Shown one piece after another: positions 34,550 to 48,345 of a stretch of DNA of 64,000 nucleotides; position 1 is the stretch's first letter, and each line of letters opens with the position of its first letter. The notes below the pieces were generated by a model, which was given only the letters and a program-made list of their open reading frames with translations, did not search any database and was not told the origin of the DNA. The position numbers and the translations under genes are program-made. Source of the stretch: Dissophora ornata (Eukaryota; Mortierellomycota; Mortierellomycetes; Mortierellales; Mortierellaceae); assembly GCA_025201705.1 (NCBI GenBank), contig MU616575.1:1-64000 (forward strand). Direction: 5' to 3'.

Positions 34550-37500
34550 CTATGAAAATGATGGGATCGAGGTGTGGACAGGGGCCCGGGCGGGCATAGA
34601 TGCATCCATATCCACATTTATCGACGACAGCTGCTGAGGCAGCTTGTCAGGCTGCACAGCGCCAGGTGCCAGACCAGACGAGTCTGGCAAAAATTGGGTC
34701 CATTGCAAGTAATTGTCATAGATCAATGAATTCTGCTGGTTTAACAACGGCTGCGCATCCTGCTGCTGAAACTGCATTTCCTGTCGTAACTGCTGTTGGT
34801 GATGCAGCTGAAGGTACCGCACCAGAGAATCAGGCGACGAATGCATCTCTGCAAACGCATCGTCTGACATCATAAACGAATGTAGCCCCGGAGAAATATT
34901 TTGAGTCGTTGGTGGGCTCTTTGAGCCCGACGGCCCTCTGCTCGTTGTTGTTGGGGACTGGCCTTCTAATCCCGGCAACTGTAGCGATGCAGATGATGTA
35001 GATGTTTCTGGATTGGGTGCAGAGGTTGAAGATCTCAAGTCGGTCGTCAGGGATACAGATCCAGAAGGTTGCGACTGCGACTGCGACTGTGAGGGAAGAC
35101 CTGATGAGGACGATACTGATATGGACGGCAGTGATGAGGTCGATACAGGGTTACTACCAACCATATTGACGGATTCCATGATAGCCTCATTGCTCTGACT
35201 TTGCTGCGTCATCATTGGCGCCATCTGGAAGGAGCTCGACAAAAAGTTGAGGTCTCCAAGGGGCATTGCAAAGTCAAAGATGGAGTCGTTGGGCTCTGCT
35301 CGAGCCCTTGATGACTGGTCATGGCTATAGCTGGTGCCGTAAACAAGAGGTGGGCCATATCCAGGTCCAGAGAACATCCCTGGTTGTTGCTGTTGAAGTT
35401 GGAATGGGTTCAACGGTTGTTGCTGTTGAACAGTGGCTGAGGAGGCGGATAAATATCCAGAGGAGAATCCGTCGTGAGGCCCAAACGCAAGGGAAGATGG
35501 GACAGGCGCCTGTTGCTGCTGTTGCTGTAATCGCTGCTGTTGTTGCTGAATATTGGCATTTTGCCTCATATCAATTGTGTATGAGAGAGCCTCTTGCTGG
35601 TGATGCTGTTGAGAATACACTTGCATTAGGTGTTGGCTAACGTCAGTCGCAGCGTTGACTGAGGACGTTACCGGAGCAGGCGATTGAACAACCATCGGCT
35701 GCAGCATGTACGCGTCCTGTCCCTGATTCTGCTGAAGCTGCTTTGGTCTTTGCAGCAGAGTATGTCTGTACGACAAGCCGGCCGACAATGTAGATCCCGG
35801 CTGCACAGCGGATTGATGCTGGCTCTGCTCGGTTCCGAGCCATGTCGCATTGTTGCTGGGAACCCCACCCGAAGAAGAGTTGGAGCTAACCTGGTGACTT
35901 GTAATACGCGGCTGTGAGACAGCTGAGGTGCTATCTTTGCTTATCTTCGGCTGCTTTGGCGCTCTTGGGTTCACAAGACCTTCGCTATCGGTTTGCCGCT
36001 TCTCCTGACTCGGAGACTCTGAATCTTCGTCCTCATGGCTCTCCTGCTGAGAATCGCCTCCATCCTTGAGTTGCTGGCGCTCCTCCAACATTTTGGCTTT
36101 CAACTGTCGCTCAAATTCCTGGTTGATTTCCTGAATTTCGAGCTCATTCATCCGGTTCCGCTGCTCCAGTAACTTTTTTTCCTCCAGTGCCTTCTCACTG
36201 TTATCCTGAGTACCGACGTGTTGGGGTTTACTAGTTTCCTTTGCCATGATAATTTTTTTCTTTTGTTGGTTCGCCTCGTCAATCACCTGCATCTCTGTGG
36301 CACGCCTCCAGAGCGCAATCAGACCCGAGTCACTCTTAAGGAAAGAGCTAATAGAGGCTAGCTTATTGTTGACAACCATGCGTGATACTGCAGCATCCGC
36401 TGCCGATCCCTGATCTCCCGTTGCATTGTCCCTGTGGGGAAAGCAGCGACAAGGATTTTCACCCTTTGCCTTTAAGGCGCTAACTTCGGTATCTGCAGCG
36501 TAATCACGACTGCAGCCATGCGCGTTGTGGGAGACGACCTGGGGCACAACGATGCCTCCACTTGCTGCCGAAGAGTTGATTTTGGACTGGATCGAGTACA
36601 GATCACGAATGATGTAAAAAAACTTGTCAGCCATGGCCCAGTATGATTTCATGGTTTGTAGAATTTTGACGTGAGTACTCAAATTCCGACGCGCTTTCGA
36701 TGCGAGGGCTGGATCTGACGCAAACGCGTTTGTGATGTGACTATGCATGCATTGAAGTAAAGAGCGATTAAACGAAGTTCACTTTGGAAAAAAAAAAAAA
36801 AAAAAAAGTCGGGTCGCAAGGCATAGTGGTGTGCAGCAATGCTTACATCGTGGCCGTGGTAAAGACGGGGTACGCAAAGAAAGATGAGATGTAAATCCGA
36901 GGAGAATAGCCCTGTTCACTGACAAACTCCAAAACATCAGACACCTTGGTAGCCGCGTCAGCACAGCGAGCAACAGAATTTTCCACAAAGTTCGAGTCCA
37001 GGGGGAAGCTAGCCTTGTCAGCAGCGAGAATCGGCCGATGGAGCAGTACGACTGAGGTGTGGTAAATTACGTGCATGAATATGATGATGCATCCCTCGCC
37101 TTTATCATTGAGAATTCGGGAGTTCTCGGGCGAATACTTGAGGTGAGACGGAACCGATTGGAGCCAAGCAGCCAGGGCTGCATCAATGATTGAAAACTCT
37201 GAGCCGGGTTCATTTGGTGGGATCGACTTTTTGGTTCTGGGACGGTTTACGTACTGGGACACCTTGCCCAACACCGCGAGAATCCGGACAAGATATGCAA
37301 AGGAACTCAAGCAGGGGGCCTTTTGGCGTTCCTTGCCTTCCTTGGCGTGTGAGGAAGGTTGCGGTGTAGGAGTGGTCATGTTGCCCATTTCCGCGTCATC
37401 CGCACCGGATTTCTTATCGACAGAACTCTGTTGCTGCTCTTGGAAGGAGTCGTCGCCTCCCTGGTCGTTATCCAGCATCTCGGACTCTACTGGGCGTGCC

Positions 37501-38984
37501 TCGTGCCAGGCATTATCTTCGCTCGGAAGTAATACCTCGCAATCGCGCTCATCTATCATCCTGGGCCGACCTGAAGACGAAGATGCAAGCACGTCCATGG
37601 TAAAGCATGCCCAAAACGTTCGTCGCCTTGTTTCCCGCAACACCCAATCACCCTTTAGATAATATGTCGGACTACTATCCTCGCGGTTCAATCCTAGCTC
37701 TTGCGCCATTCGGATAGCCATACCGCCAAACATCCACGCTCGAGGACCCCTGGCGGCACCATACTCGTACATGGACAGAAACAGCAGCGCCTGAACATTG
37801 GACACGGTGGGTACATCGATAGAGTCGACTAGGGAGGCTCGGACGTTTGATGCGAATGGCTCGCCTGCCAGGAAGGTGGGCGTTGTGAGGACGTCTGGAT
37901 GGGTCGAGAAGCGGGCAACACCAGCGCACATTGCGTTCAGAAGGTTTGGAGAGATTTTGCCATCCTTGTATTGCTGCATGAATGATTCAGGATGAATAAT
38001 GGGAAACTGGAAATAGACCGAGTCAAAGAAGAGTTGAACCAGATGGTCGAGGATGTCCTTGCGCGGAATTTCATCCTTGATGCCGTATATGGGCCTTTTG
38101 GTTTTCGTCAGCGAGGTATCCAGGTCGGATCGGTTGTTGACGCTGCCCTCGGCATAGCCGTGGTTGTTAATCATGGAGCGGCCCGCCATCTTGTCGATGT
38201 CGCTGTAGTGGGAAAGCGCCGAGGTCCCGCCAAAAAAACGGACGTCGGATGTTTCTGATCGAGAGGACGAAGGGTCGATGGTGTCGCTCTCTCCTTCCGA
38301 TCCAGATCGCTTCGAATCCAGGCACTCTGCATCTAGTGCGGAAGGCCCATGCTGCAGCATCTTTTCCATCTTATCGAGCCGCTTTTCGAGCAGCTCGATG
38401 TAGCCCTGGCGAGGCCCTCTCTTTTTCATCGAGGGCAAATATGTACAATGGATATCGAGTTTTGCGCAGTTGGCGCAGCTTGGCTTGATACCATCTGAAG
38501 GTAGTTGTCAACAAACATAGACATAAAAAAAACCATAAGAATGACAAGGCTGTGAGAGTGCATTCCTTGTTGCGCTAGAAAGTCGACAGCTGTTACTGCA
38601 AAGAGGGCTGTTGCAACGTTGAGCGAAGCACCACCGAAAGAGCATTCCTGGCCCTTCAACCCCGAAAAAGAAAAAAAAAATTGCAGCAATACATGTATTT
38701 ACATGACGCAATTCTGCATTACCACACTTAATCTTCTTTTTCCGGCAAGGATCGCATGCCTGAGTGAGTCGCTTGCGCTTGACGGGGGCTGATCCCGCTA
38801 CGGATGAGCTTTCGTCCTTGTCGTGGTCGTGGTCATTATCGTTGTTGTGGTCGTGGTCGTGATCGTTATAGGTATCGTGGTAGTGGTCATCGTGGTCCAG
38901 GTCCTGGTCGTCCAAGTTATTCTCTAGACCCGAATCAGATGTGTGTCGCATGTGTTGCGGAGCGAGGTGTGTGCGCTTGGTCAT
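34550..38984 (-). CDS. Zn2Cys6 fungal-specific transcription factor (XlnR-like domain layout)
   Basis: Three exons: 38723-38984, 36847-38494 and 34550-36740, giving 1366 residues. The N-terminus has a striking His/Asp/Asn-rich segment (about residues 25-60). The zinc cluster TQACDPCRKKKIKCDGIKPS continues SCANCAKLDIHCTY; the first intron interrupts it after KIKC, with the codon split. GYIELLEKRLDKMEKML is a short coiled-coil dimerisation helix. The fungal-specific regulatory domain runs about residues 230-560, with FPIIHPESFMQQYK, LLNAMCAGVARFS and GMAIRMAQELGLNRE. The C-terminal 700 residues are Gln/Ser/Pro-rich, activation-domain-like, with many CAG/CAA runs. Domain order fits XlnR-type regulators, but the target pathway cannot be read from sequence. 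Confidence 0.88.
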
Positions 38985-39944
38985 GGTGGCAGCGAGCAGC
39001 GATGGGGGGGGGTGAGTGCGTGCGTGCGGGAACGGGCGAGTGAGCGAACGAGCACGCAAGAGGATGAAGAGCGCAAGCGGTGGGGGTGAATAATGAGATG
39101 CTGAGATGCAGTCTATCCCTAGACCGGGATGTCAGGGATGTCAGGGATGGCCAGGGTGGAATGCGTCTACGGCCGAGAGTGGGGTTGGTGTGGGGTGGGT
39201 ATTGCGACGATGGGGGGAGTGGAGAGGACAAAGAGAAATGGAGATTGGGCTTCCAGACAAGTCATTAGGAGTCACGGTCTGCGCTGAGCAACCACCGTGC
39301 TTGTGTTTTGTCTCGACTGCGAAGCAGACATGACCAGGAGGGCACAACAGCAACGTTCCGCCGCCCTGTCCCGTCTCTCCCGCTCTTGGACATGCTTGTT
39401 CGTCGCAGGGACCGAGCTCAGGCCGCAGACAGACCCCCGGCACCGATCGCCTGGTCTGATCCTTGGACGTTGCGGGCAGAACGGCACTGGGGCCTCGTTT
39501 TCTTTCCTTTTTCGGACGCCGCCTTGCTAGATTGCATAGACACACGACAGATGCACTGCACCGCCGGTATCCCATGTCGGGTGCCTTCAAGAGTAGTACA
39601 TTCCTCTTCTCCACCTCTGGCACACTCATCCTATCCTACGCCGCTCCCTGGAGCACATCGACGTGTCCATCTTTGTCAAGTGTCTTTTCCTTTCCTTTCC
39701 TTTTTATTGTCACAATTTGCGACACAAGACAGGCGTGTTGTAGCGATGAGAACAGAGGCAGAAAACAGATAAAAGAAACAGCTAAAAGTACACAACCCGA
39801 TCCCTCGGGTTCCTATATCCACCATCTATCCATTCCGACTAGAAGGGGGGTGGGGAACGAAGAAGCAAAAGGCCCATGCTCAGAAACAAGAACCAGATGC
39901 GACGCATATCTCTCCCCCGTTCCTCGTTCTCCACTCCTGTCCAT
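38985..39944. other. Intergenic region between Zn2Cys6 factor and UFD4
   Basis: 960 bp upstream of the Zn2Cys6 start and downstream of the UFD4 stop. It has a CCTTT tract near 39690-39705 and direct ATGTCAGGG repeats near 39129-39149. ORFs here are low-complexity Arg/Pro-rich translations without splice or homology support. Confidence 0.5.
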
Positions 39945-42900
39945 TCACGACAGATGAAAGCTGCCTTGCCCTTCTTCATACGCCACCTTGAACTTCGCGA
40001 GGGTGACCTCCTTGCTAGAATAGTCCGGCATCTTCAGGTAGTTCGCGCATGTCATCACCGACGGCAGATAATCATCCGCCTTCAACGGCGCCTCGAATGG
40101 TTTGCAAACAACAGTGAATGGCGGGTGCAGATTTTTGAATCCTATTGTACATCCATCACAAGCAAAGTTAACAACATGTGCCAATCGCGTCAGTCACTGT
40201 CGGCTAAAAGACGATAAACAACTGCAGCTGCATCTAAATCACACTTTTACCTCCAATGGGCAACTTTGGACTTCCAGTGATAAACTGCAAGAATCGTCGC
40301 CTCTCCTCTTTGTTGAACTCGCTCATCACCCGTAGGAGATTCTTGAAGGCCCGGCTCTCGCTGCGGAAACCGTGGTCGGCCTTGACAGAGTCGGCAAGCG
40401 CTAATCACATCAACATGAAAATTGTATCCAGCCCATCATTAGACCACTGCGCAGACGAATGTCTTTCTTAAAACCAAATCGTTACCATTGCCAGATATGC
40501 TTACTCTCATACGACCAATCTTCTTCACCAGAGCCGAACAAGCCAACAAGTTCTTCAGATCTGAAACCAGCCAAGTCCTGGATGGCAAAGACACTATTGA
40601 ACCCAGCCTTGAATGCCGCAATCTGCGCCTCTATGCCATGCCCCACAGTCATATCCACAGTCAGGTTGATGTACTCCTCGACATTGTAGATTGTCACTGG
40701 GATATCGCTCCCTCCAGCCTGTTGTATGAAAACACATGCATTATCATCAATTAGTGCCATTGCCGCTTTACTTTCAAAGCACAGCTGCCTATTAGGCACG
40801 AACGTACCTTGAGCTCGATCTCAGGATAGCCTGCCAAAGTAAAGTCGAGGCTCATGTCTTCCAACCTGGATCCTTGGAGCTCAATATTCCTCAAGGCGTT
40901 CTCGCGTTCTCTGTTCGGTAGGTTCATGTCGTAAATGCGTCTCTTTTCGGTCACAAACGCCTGCAAACTCTTCAACGAGCGAGCCAGAGCAGAGTCGATG
41001 GACGACACCAGCTGCAAGTGAGGCTTTAGGCTCCGACCCAGCAGCTGACTGACAAACAACAATGACAACGGAACGTCAATGATTCGAGAGTCCAACATAG
41101 CCTTGGCAAGAAACTGACCAAGCGATCTGAACAGCTTTAAAATTTTCCTGGCAAACAGATCGTACGCACAAGTATACAGAAAGAGAAAGAGTGAGTGAGT
41201 GAGAGTGAGTGAGAGAGAGAGAAAATCGTTAGTTTATCTCTTCATTGATAAAAGTGGCACTCGGGCATATAGTAAATATGGCACAGAATCATTGACACTC
41301 ACTTCTCATTGTCAGAGTGGGGTTTAAAGTGTGCCATTGGTCTTGGGTACAGTCCTTGAGGTGCCGTGACATATTCTGTCGCGGCTTCAGAGTCTCCGTC
41401 ACGCCAGAGCTTTAGCGACTTTTTACAAAACTCCTTCGACACCAGGGAGTAAAACTCCAGCGTCGGACCGAGTCCTGTTCCCACTTCATCAAAATATTCG
41501 ACCTCAAGCATCGCCTGGTTTGCTCCATAAAGATCCATCACCCGTACTGCCGACTCAAGGGCCTTCTGTCTCGAGATCCGGACTTTTTGTCGCTGAATCC
41601 TGCCCAGGAACGTTTGAGACTCATCGCGCTGATCCGTACTCCCACTGCGCTGTTGCTGATTTTGCCATCTCATAATCGATCGGGAGAACCCGAACGCTGT
41701 TGACTGCAAGTACGTGTAGCGTGTCTCGAATGGGAATAGGAACGGAAATCCTGCCACTAACCCAACAGTCCAGTCGGGCAGACATGAGCTCGCAACGATG
41801 AGCGGCTCCTCCAGCTGTCGGTTGACCTTGGCCGAAATCTTGCTGTTGATAAACTCATGAGGCTCCATGTGTCGCATACTGTCATTTGCAATCTTATCGT
41901 CCACTCCGTAAAATCGCCGCCAATCGTCATTCAAGCCGTGTAGAACACGTAGTAGTCCGAGGATGGGTGCATAATCCGCATGCTGAGGCAACTCCTTGGG
42001 CATATCCGCAGTAAATGTGAGATCAGCCTCATCATTGCTCAAAGAGCTAGTCATCAAGGCTGATTGCTCGGGGGGTGGAGAGTTGACTCGCTTATACTTG
42101 ATGGGGTACATTGCAGAAAAGATGGGCCTGGCACCATTCTTGCGTTCAAATTCGTGGATAGCTCCATACACAGTCATATCCGTGCTTATCGGCGTCCCGT
42201 GAAGCGAGAATTGAATGTGCCAGGATGAAGATGATTCCTGCGTGCGGTTCTCTGAGCCCCTATCCTTTTTTGGCGAGGTCGGCGTCGGCGTCGGCGAATT
42301 TGCTGAGCAGCTATCACTGTTGTCAGCTGTCGTAGAGCGCGTGTCGTCAGCGGTCCTAGTGGAGTCACCCATTTTCACGTCTGATCCCAGATCGATTGCG
42401 GATGTTTCAACGCCTTTGGTACTTTGGACACTGGCTCGGCGCTCAAGATTATAGTCCATGTCCTCAATGTCGTCGTCACTGTCCTCGTAAGAATCATCCT
42501 GATTACTATTCTCAAAATCCTTGGCGCCTTTGGTATCTTTGACATCATTAAGGCCTTTGTCGCCGTTGGAGCCTTCCAACTCCTTACTCTCAATCGCTGA
42601 CAAGGATTCCTTGTTTGCATCACTGGCGATACTTTGCTCGGATCCAGCAAGCTTCTGCAGCCGGCTGCTCCTGCGCGTAGTCGTGGGTAACGGGTTCTTA
42701 ACTTTCGTTTTGGCGCCGGCTTCTTGCATCCCCAAGACGCCATTCATGTCGTCGCTGAGATCAGACGTCTTTTCCGGCGTCGCCAATCTTGGCTTCAAAC
42801 GCGGTCGAAGATACTCGTCTAGAGTTCTGAAAGTTGCAATAGCGTGAATTGAAACTACTAGATTCTGGTATCCTGACGGCACCTCGGTCCCATCGTCAGG

Positions 42901-45900
42901 CGATAGCTTGAGCCGAACCTGCGTAGCGAGGCTTGAGGACGAGTTGTTACGTATTTCTCCCGTGGAAGTTTGAGCCACCTCGACCTCGAATGTCTCCATG
43001 CGAGTCAACGCCTCTTGCATCTTTTTCACCAAGATGCCGAATGGTGCTGCTGGAGGCGATGTGTTGAAGTCACTCCCGGGCATGGTCATGAACTCCTGAA
43101 TGAATACACGTTTCCTCTCCTCGCGGTCACACGGCCGTGAGCCCTTCGTGTCCGTGAGATAATGGAGCAGGGCTTGTGGCAGTCCACTGTTCAAGAATTC
43201 AAAGGACGAGATGCCCAAAGCGCCCAGTCGAGTGAAATATCCCGCGAGTTCCTTGACTGATTTAGATGACGCCTCGCCGGGGTGCCGCAGTTCCCCTGCC
43301 ATTCTCTTGAGATCAGCCAATACAGATGGCCCCTCATGGAGACCTCTCTCTCCAGAAGCACCAGCCTTCTCGAACATGTCCATGATAATTTTTGCTCGCT
43401 CAAATATCCATCCTTTCGTCTTTCCGGACCCGAGACCCTTTTCATCTTTCTGAGCAGTGACCACAGAGCGAGAGCCACTCCTGATGAAATGCCCAAGAGC
43501 GCGAAGTTGCTCCAAAGTGGAGGCATGTGTGTTCGGCCCCTGCAACGAAGCGCGTTCCTCGTTCGGCTCAGAGGATGAACGCCGAGTCCAGACTGCTTCA
43601 AGTTCCTTCTCAATGGTGTCTAGTTGTTCGTCCAACGTCCGTTCTTCGTAAGGTTGATCACGCATACTACGCATCTCCGCTACCAATCCAGCTAATCGTT
43701 GACTAGCAGCTGATGCCGTTGTGCTGTTGGTGCTGGATCCCGTATCTCCGGCAGAATCTTTCGTCTCCGACGAATTTTGGCTAGTCCCCATGACATTGTG
43801 TTCACTAGGGTCGTCATTGCTTCGAATTGCGTCAGTCCTTGGGTTGGTGTCTTCAACTTTTTTAGTGGTCTCGATCTCCTTCAGAAGAGAGTGTTTGACG
43901 CCCAGGTACGCCAACTTTGAGATCTCGAAAATGACACCTTCTCGTTCAAAGTAGAAGTGGTACAAAGATGGGAGCTTTGTCATTAGAATATTGGATATTT
44001 GTAACGCGGCTACCACCAGCGACTGATGCTCCTGCTGCGCAAGAACGATAGCTAGGAAGCTGGCTAGATCGACGCTCTATTTATAAAATGCGAGGATTCA
44101 TGTCAACGAATGAACAATATAACATTTCCGGAGTGAGAGCGTTACGAAGATTCAAGCTCACCTTCAGAACGGTCTTCAAAACAGAGTCGCGAGTAAAATA
44201 CACCAACTTGACCAGAACGTGGATGGCTCGCCGACGGACTGTGAGGTTGACTGTGTTTGTGTAGATCTCAATCAAGGTTGGGATCAAAATACTGTCTAGC
44301 CTCTGCACACGATCCGGATCGCACTCTATGAGCTTTTGTCTTTTGTCAACATTGTCGTCGTCGTCATCAGCACCTTGCATTTCAATATCTTCACTTTCTG
44401 GCAGTTGACCGCTAGCGCCTCCTTCCTTTTTCAGCTTCGCGTATCGGTAATCTGTGTCAAACAAGCCATCATCTAAGAAATAAGAGCGCCACGAGACGTT
44501 TTAGGTGCTGTTCTAGTGACAGCAAATCATCTGAAAGCAGGTTGGTTTGTTCTCCTGAAACTAACCTTTGGGCAGAGGAGGCAGAAGTTCAATGAAAATA
44601 TTGATAATCTCGGAAACTTGATCCATGGGTCGTGCTCCCATAATGGATACTCTCAAGGGGCCATCGTCAGCTCTGCTGCTATCCGGTGCATGAGTTCCAG
44701 TGAGTACAAGGAATAGAGTGTCGACTACATCCATTTCTAGCAACGCCGACCCAAGGGTGGGCGACTGTTGAGCGACGGTGCTCAAAACACGCAGAAGGGA
44801 GGTATACGTTTGGGCTCTATAGCGAGAAACAACCGTCAGCGCCTGAGCCGATCACAAGGAAACAAGATCATCATAAAACAGCAATGATATCATCCAACTC
44901 ACGCTAAGGCGACATTTGTGTTGGGAGAGAGCAAGGATAAAATAGCCCTCAGGATGCTCTTCGTGAAGATGGTCTAGAAGTAGTTGAAATCATCGTTAGT
45001 CCACAAAGTTCCCGTCATATGGCAGGCTAGACGAATGTTTGTATGTGGCGATAGTGCCGTTGTTACCTGTAGATGCGCAGCATGTGATCGGAAACTTTGA
45101 GCGAGGTTTACAAAGCATTGGCATACATGCTCCACGATCTTCTGGTCAGAGTACTGAATGATGTTCTCCAGGTTGGGTAAAATGTCCTGAACCATTGCGA
45201 TGCTATCACTTTGCATTGACCTACAGCAGTTGGCGGCCGTTTTGACGGCGGTCCTCTGCACGTTGGTCGAGAAAAAATCAAGGAACATCAGAACTGCCGC
45301 CAGACCGCCCTCTTTGACGACTGCCTGCGGGTACTCTGACGAGATCTTTTCGAGAGTCTACATTTCAGTAGACATATTCATATTAGCTAGTGGTATGGGC
45401 GCACCTCAACATTAAATACGGCGACCACTTTCCTCCATGGCACTTACTGTCAGGGACTGCTCAGCGAGATCGATATATTGAATTTCAAGCAGTTTTGAAC
45501 ATAGGACAGAAATGGCACCTCCGTGAAGGACGCTCGCTATCGAGTAAGGCATTGCCTCCATCAAATTCGACATGCAACGGCAGGCGAGGAGCATGATTTC
45601 AGGATTGTCATCATCATCGCCATTTCCGCGCATTAGGATGACCAACTCCTTGACAAAGGCATCGTTGCTGATGTATCCAGACAAAGTGTCCTCTGTTGAT
45701 ACTGACAACAAGACCGCCAGATCTTGTAGGGCAATAAGCTGAAGCGACGGATCCTCGTAAGCGCGAAGGTTAGCCAATATACCCTTTAGTCGAGAGGACA
45801 CTCCAGACACCAAACCGCCCATGCTACCGCCGGAGGAAAAGAGTCCGTCCTGGTCTGCATGGCGATGGCGCTGGTCGTAGTCGTCCTCGTCCTCATCTTC

Positions 45901-46725
45901 GTCCTCATCCTCTTCTTCATCATCCACCTCGTCCTCATCCTGCTCTCTGTTATCTTCCGCCTTCTTGTCCCCCTGCTCTTCTCGAGCCTCGGGAGGAAGC
46001 TTGGCCTCGTTGCTGCTTTCGAGATCAACGTCTTCACTGTCTTCGCAATCCTGTTTCGCGTCTGGCGCGGCTGACTCGGCATCGGTGAGTGGACTGTTGG
46101 CAGATAATTCTTGCGAGTCGACAGAACTCATTTCCTCCGTATCTCTGAGGTTTTTGGTGCCTGGGTTTGATCTCTTTTGAGAAGTACTCATTTTCGACTG
46201 TCGCATAAACGAGGCAATGCCCTGAGTCTGCTTGTGATATGACGCGGACGCTCTGACTCGAGCTCGGGTGATCACAGACGACGAGGTGGCTGTAGTTGAC
46301 GACGGCTTTGGCGCTGTTGTGAGCCGCGGTTGCTTGGATCGACTGTTGTGACTTTGGTTGTGTGTCTGACTTGTGCTGTGATCCTGACTCTGGGTGGCTT
46401 CGTGGATAGTGCGTTTACACGAGCTTGGCGAAGGAGCACTGGATGACGAGGCAGTCGATGGGAGGGAGGGGGCGATTGGGGTGAGGAGCGTACCGTCGAT
46501 CCCTGACGAAAACGTGATATAGTCGAGCCGCGCCTGCTTTGAGACCTTGGCCTGATGTCGAGTGATGGCGTGTGAGGTCAAAAACGCTGGTGGCGGAAGT
46601 GACGAGGCCGACAGTGCGGAGGAAGAAGAAGACGAGGCCGCCGCCGGTGTGGGCGCTGCTGAAGATGCCGAGGTTGGTGCTATCCGGGTGCTGCGAGTAC
46701 AGGGTGGATCCGGCCGAGGAGGCAT
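39945..46725 (-). CDS. UFD4: HECT E3 ubiquitin ligase, Ufd4/TRIP12 family
   Basis: Ten exons: 45448-46725, 45067-45357, 44903-44973, 44566-44816, 44162-44472, 41303-44076, 40808-41147, 40505-40718, 40251-40400 and 39945-40141, giving 1958 residues with all phases closing. The first 300 residues are Ser/Thr-rich, then acidic. An armadillo-like region follows ([45 protein letters not shown]). A long disordered acidic middle precedes the HECT domain, which has [39 protein letters not shown] and the catalytic loop [11 protein letters not shown] with Cys about 1925. The family polyubiquitinates N-terminal ubiquitin-fusion and N-degron substrates. Length matches TRIP12/Ufd4. Confidence 0.94.
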
Positions 46726-47399
46726 TAAAAGATGCTGGGCCAGGTCAGGACGATGGCGTAATTTTTGACCAAAATGCCGCGATATTCAAGGCGAATAATC
46801 TGCGGCAATGGTGGCAGCAACGAGCCAGGCGAGTGAATTAGGATTGAATGGATGTCGAGTTGCGACCTTGGGCCTGATTCCGTGTTGAACAGGGGCAGCT
46901 TTCTCTTGTACTATCTTGCTTTCTGCTGCGTAGTGGAGTAGTGGAGAAAGAAATCAAGTGCAGCAGTGGTGGAGAGCGCAAGGGAGCGGGAGGACCTGTT
47001 GTTTCAACAGGGCTTGGTGACGAAGAGGCATCCAGTGTGGCAAAAAAAAATAAAGCGAAACAAGTACACGCTCTGTGCCCGTACGCGCCGTCTCCTGTGG
47101 CGTTGAATGGATCAGAATGGAATGCCGTGCAATGGCAGGCGATGCAGGACGTGCATTCGACATGGTGCACACACACAGGAGCCGGCACGAGCACGCGTGA
47201 GGCCACTGACTGCTTCTGTGTGTGCGCAACAGCTGTGCACTAGGGGGGTCAGTCTCGTAGTTAGTCAGGCATAGCATGCATGTTCCCGTGGAACGACACA
47301 CGTGAGGCATCAATCCCTTGCGCAGGTGTCGTGCTTGAACGCGTTGGCCTCTTTGGGCCACAGTCTGAGCCATTGTCATTGTTGACATGTAGTTGTAGA
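46726..47399. other. Upstream region of UFD4
   Basis: 674 bp, containing the UFD4 promoter on its left. It has a short A-run near 47042-47051. No gene is supportable. Confidence 0.45.
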
Positions 47400-48345
47400 C
47401 TACTGTGGGTTCTGCTGCATAGCCAGGAATTGGGTAATACGGTCAATGCATCCGCCATTGAAACGCCGCTGACACTCTGGTGTGTGCGTAGTGAAGTCTG
47501 CTGCTGCAGAATTGGACTGTTCAGTGGCCGTGTTACCAATACCTGGGTCAGACATAATGGGTACATGCGTCGGGAACAGGCTAATTTCACGTCTTTGAGC
47601 TCCAGCACTTGCGCGAATAAGCCCGGATGGCCTCAGAAAGGCTTCAAGAGAAAGCTCGAGTCGGTCGCAGGAATTGAGACTGTCGTTTTGCTTGCTCAAG
47701 ATCCTTGCCATTTTTCCTCGACTGCAGTACGCTGGTAGTGGTCTACAATGGATATCTTGTTAAGTTTGATGACCACGCCATGAATGGAATAACAACGTCG
47801 TAGATCAAGAATGTTCCCCGGTATCATTCGTGCGCCATCTGCCATCAACCAGATCCCAAACATATGTGACTCATCGAGAATGCCTGTAGAGTAGTGCAAC
47901 CCAGCTAGATAAAGTGTCATTGTACTGCGCAATGTCGCTAGCGAAAAGAGATAGTGCCAAGCGTGTGGTTGACGACGGGATTGTGAGACCGAGGATGTGG
48001 TCGACGTGTCTACAAAAGGCGTGATGAGGGTTCAAGCCGTAGCAGAAGCCTTTAATATCAACGATGCAGATCACAGATGAATCCTAGGGGAAGGAAACAA
48101 TGGGATCGAGCAATGTGCTAATGCTCGCTATTCGGTACAGTACATCGCTGCATAAGTCGATTGCAATGCCTGTTTGTGATACCCAGCCAGTAGTAAAACA
48201 CATATTGCAATACCTTTACCGAGCAATCATCGAAGTATATTAAATATTCCTCGAACGCATGAGGTTCCATGAATTTGTCGGTAGGGCCAGTAGTAGCAGA
48301 TAGGAGGCTTCTTGTTGCGAGGCCCCGGGGTCCTCTTCCGTACAT
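47400..48345 (-). pseudogene. Stn1-like OB-fold telomere protein, frame-broken or mis-modelled
   Basis: Three exons close in phase: 48214-48345, 47990-48083 and 47696-47883 (137 residues to a stop). The middle part has YGLNPHHAFCRHVDHIL, resembling the GLxP-x(5-8)-xIxDIL opening of Stn1. FGIWLMADGARMI and RCYSIHGVVIKLNKISIVD then fit the following OB strands. In the -1 frame, overlapping the end, a further ORF (47400-47711) continues LELSLEAFLRPSGLIRAS and RREISLFPTHVPIMSDP, matching the next Stn1 OB strands (V/IRxxxxxREI...T.V..DP). So one OB domain is split between two frames near the A5 run at about 47709. It could be a one-base error, an intron I cannot find, or a real lesion. Donor GTCTCA of exon 2 is weak and the 5' end is uncertain. 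Confidence 0.42.

Noticed and set aside
39308..39957. Plus-strand ORFs of 154-164 residues between the Zn2Cys6 gene and UFD4.
   Set aside because: Low-complexity Arg/Pro/Ser translations of promoter DNA, overlapping and without conserved motifs.
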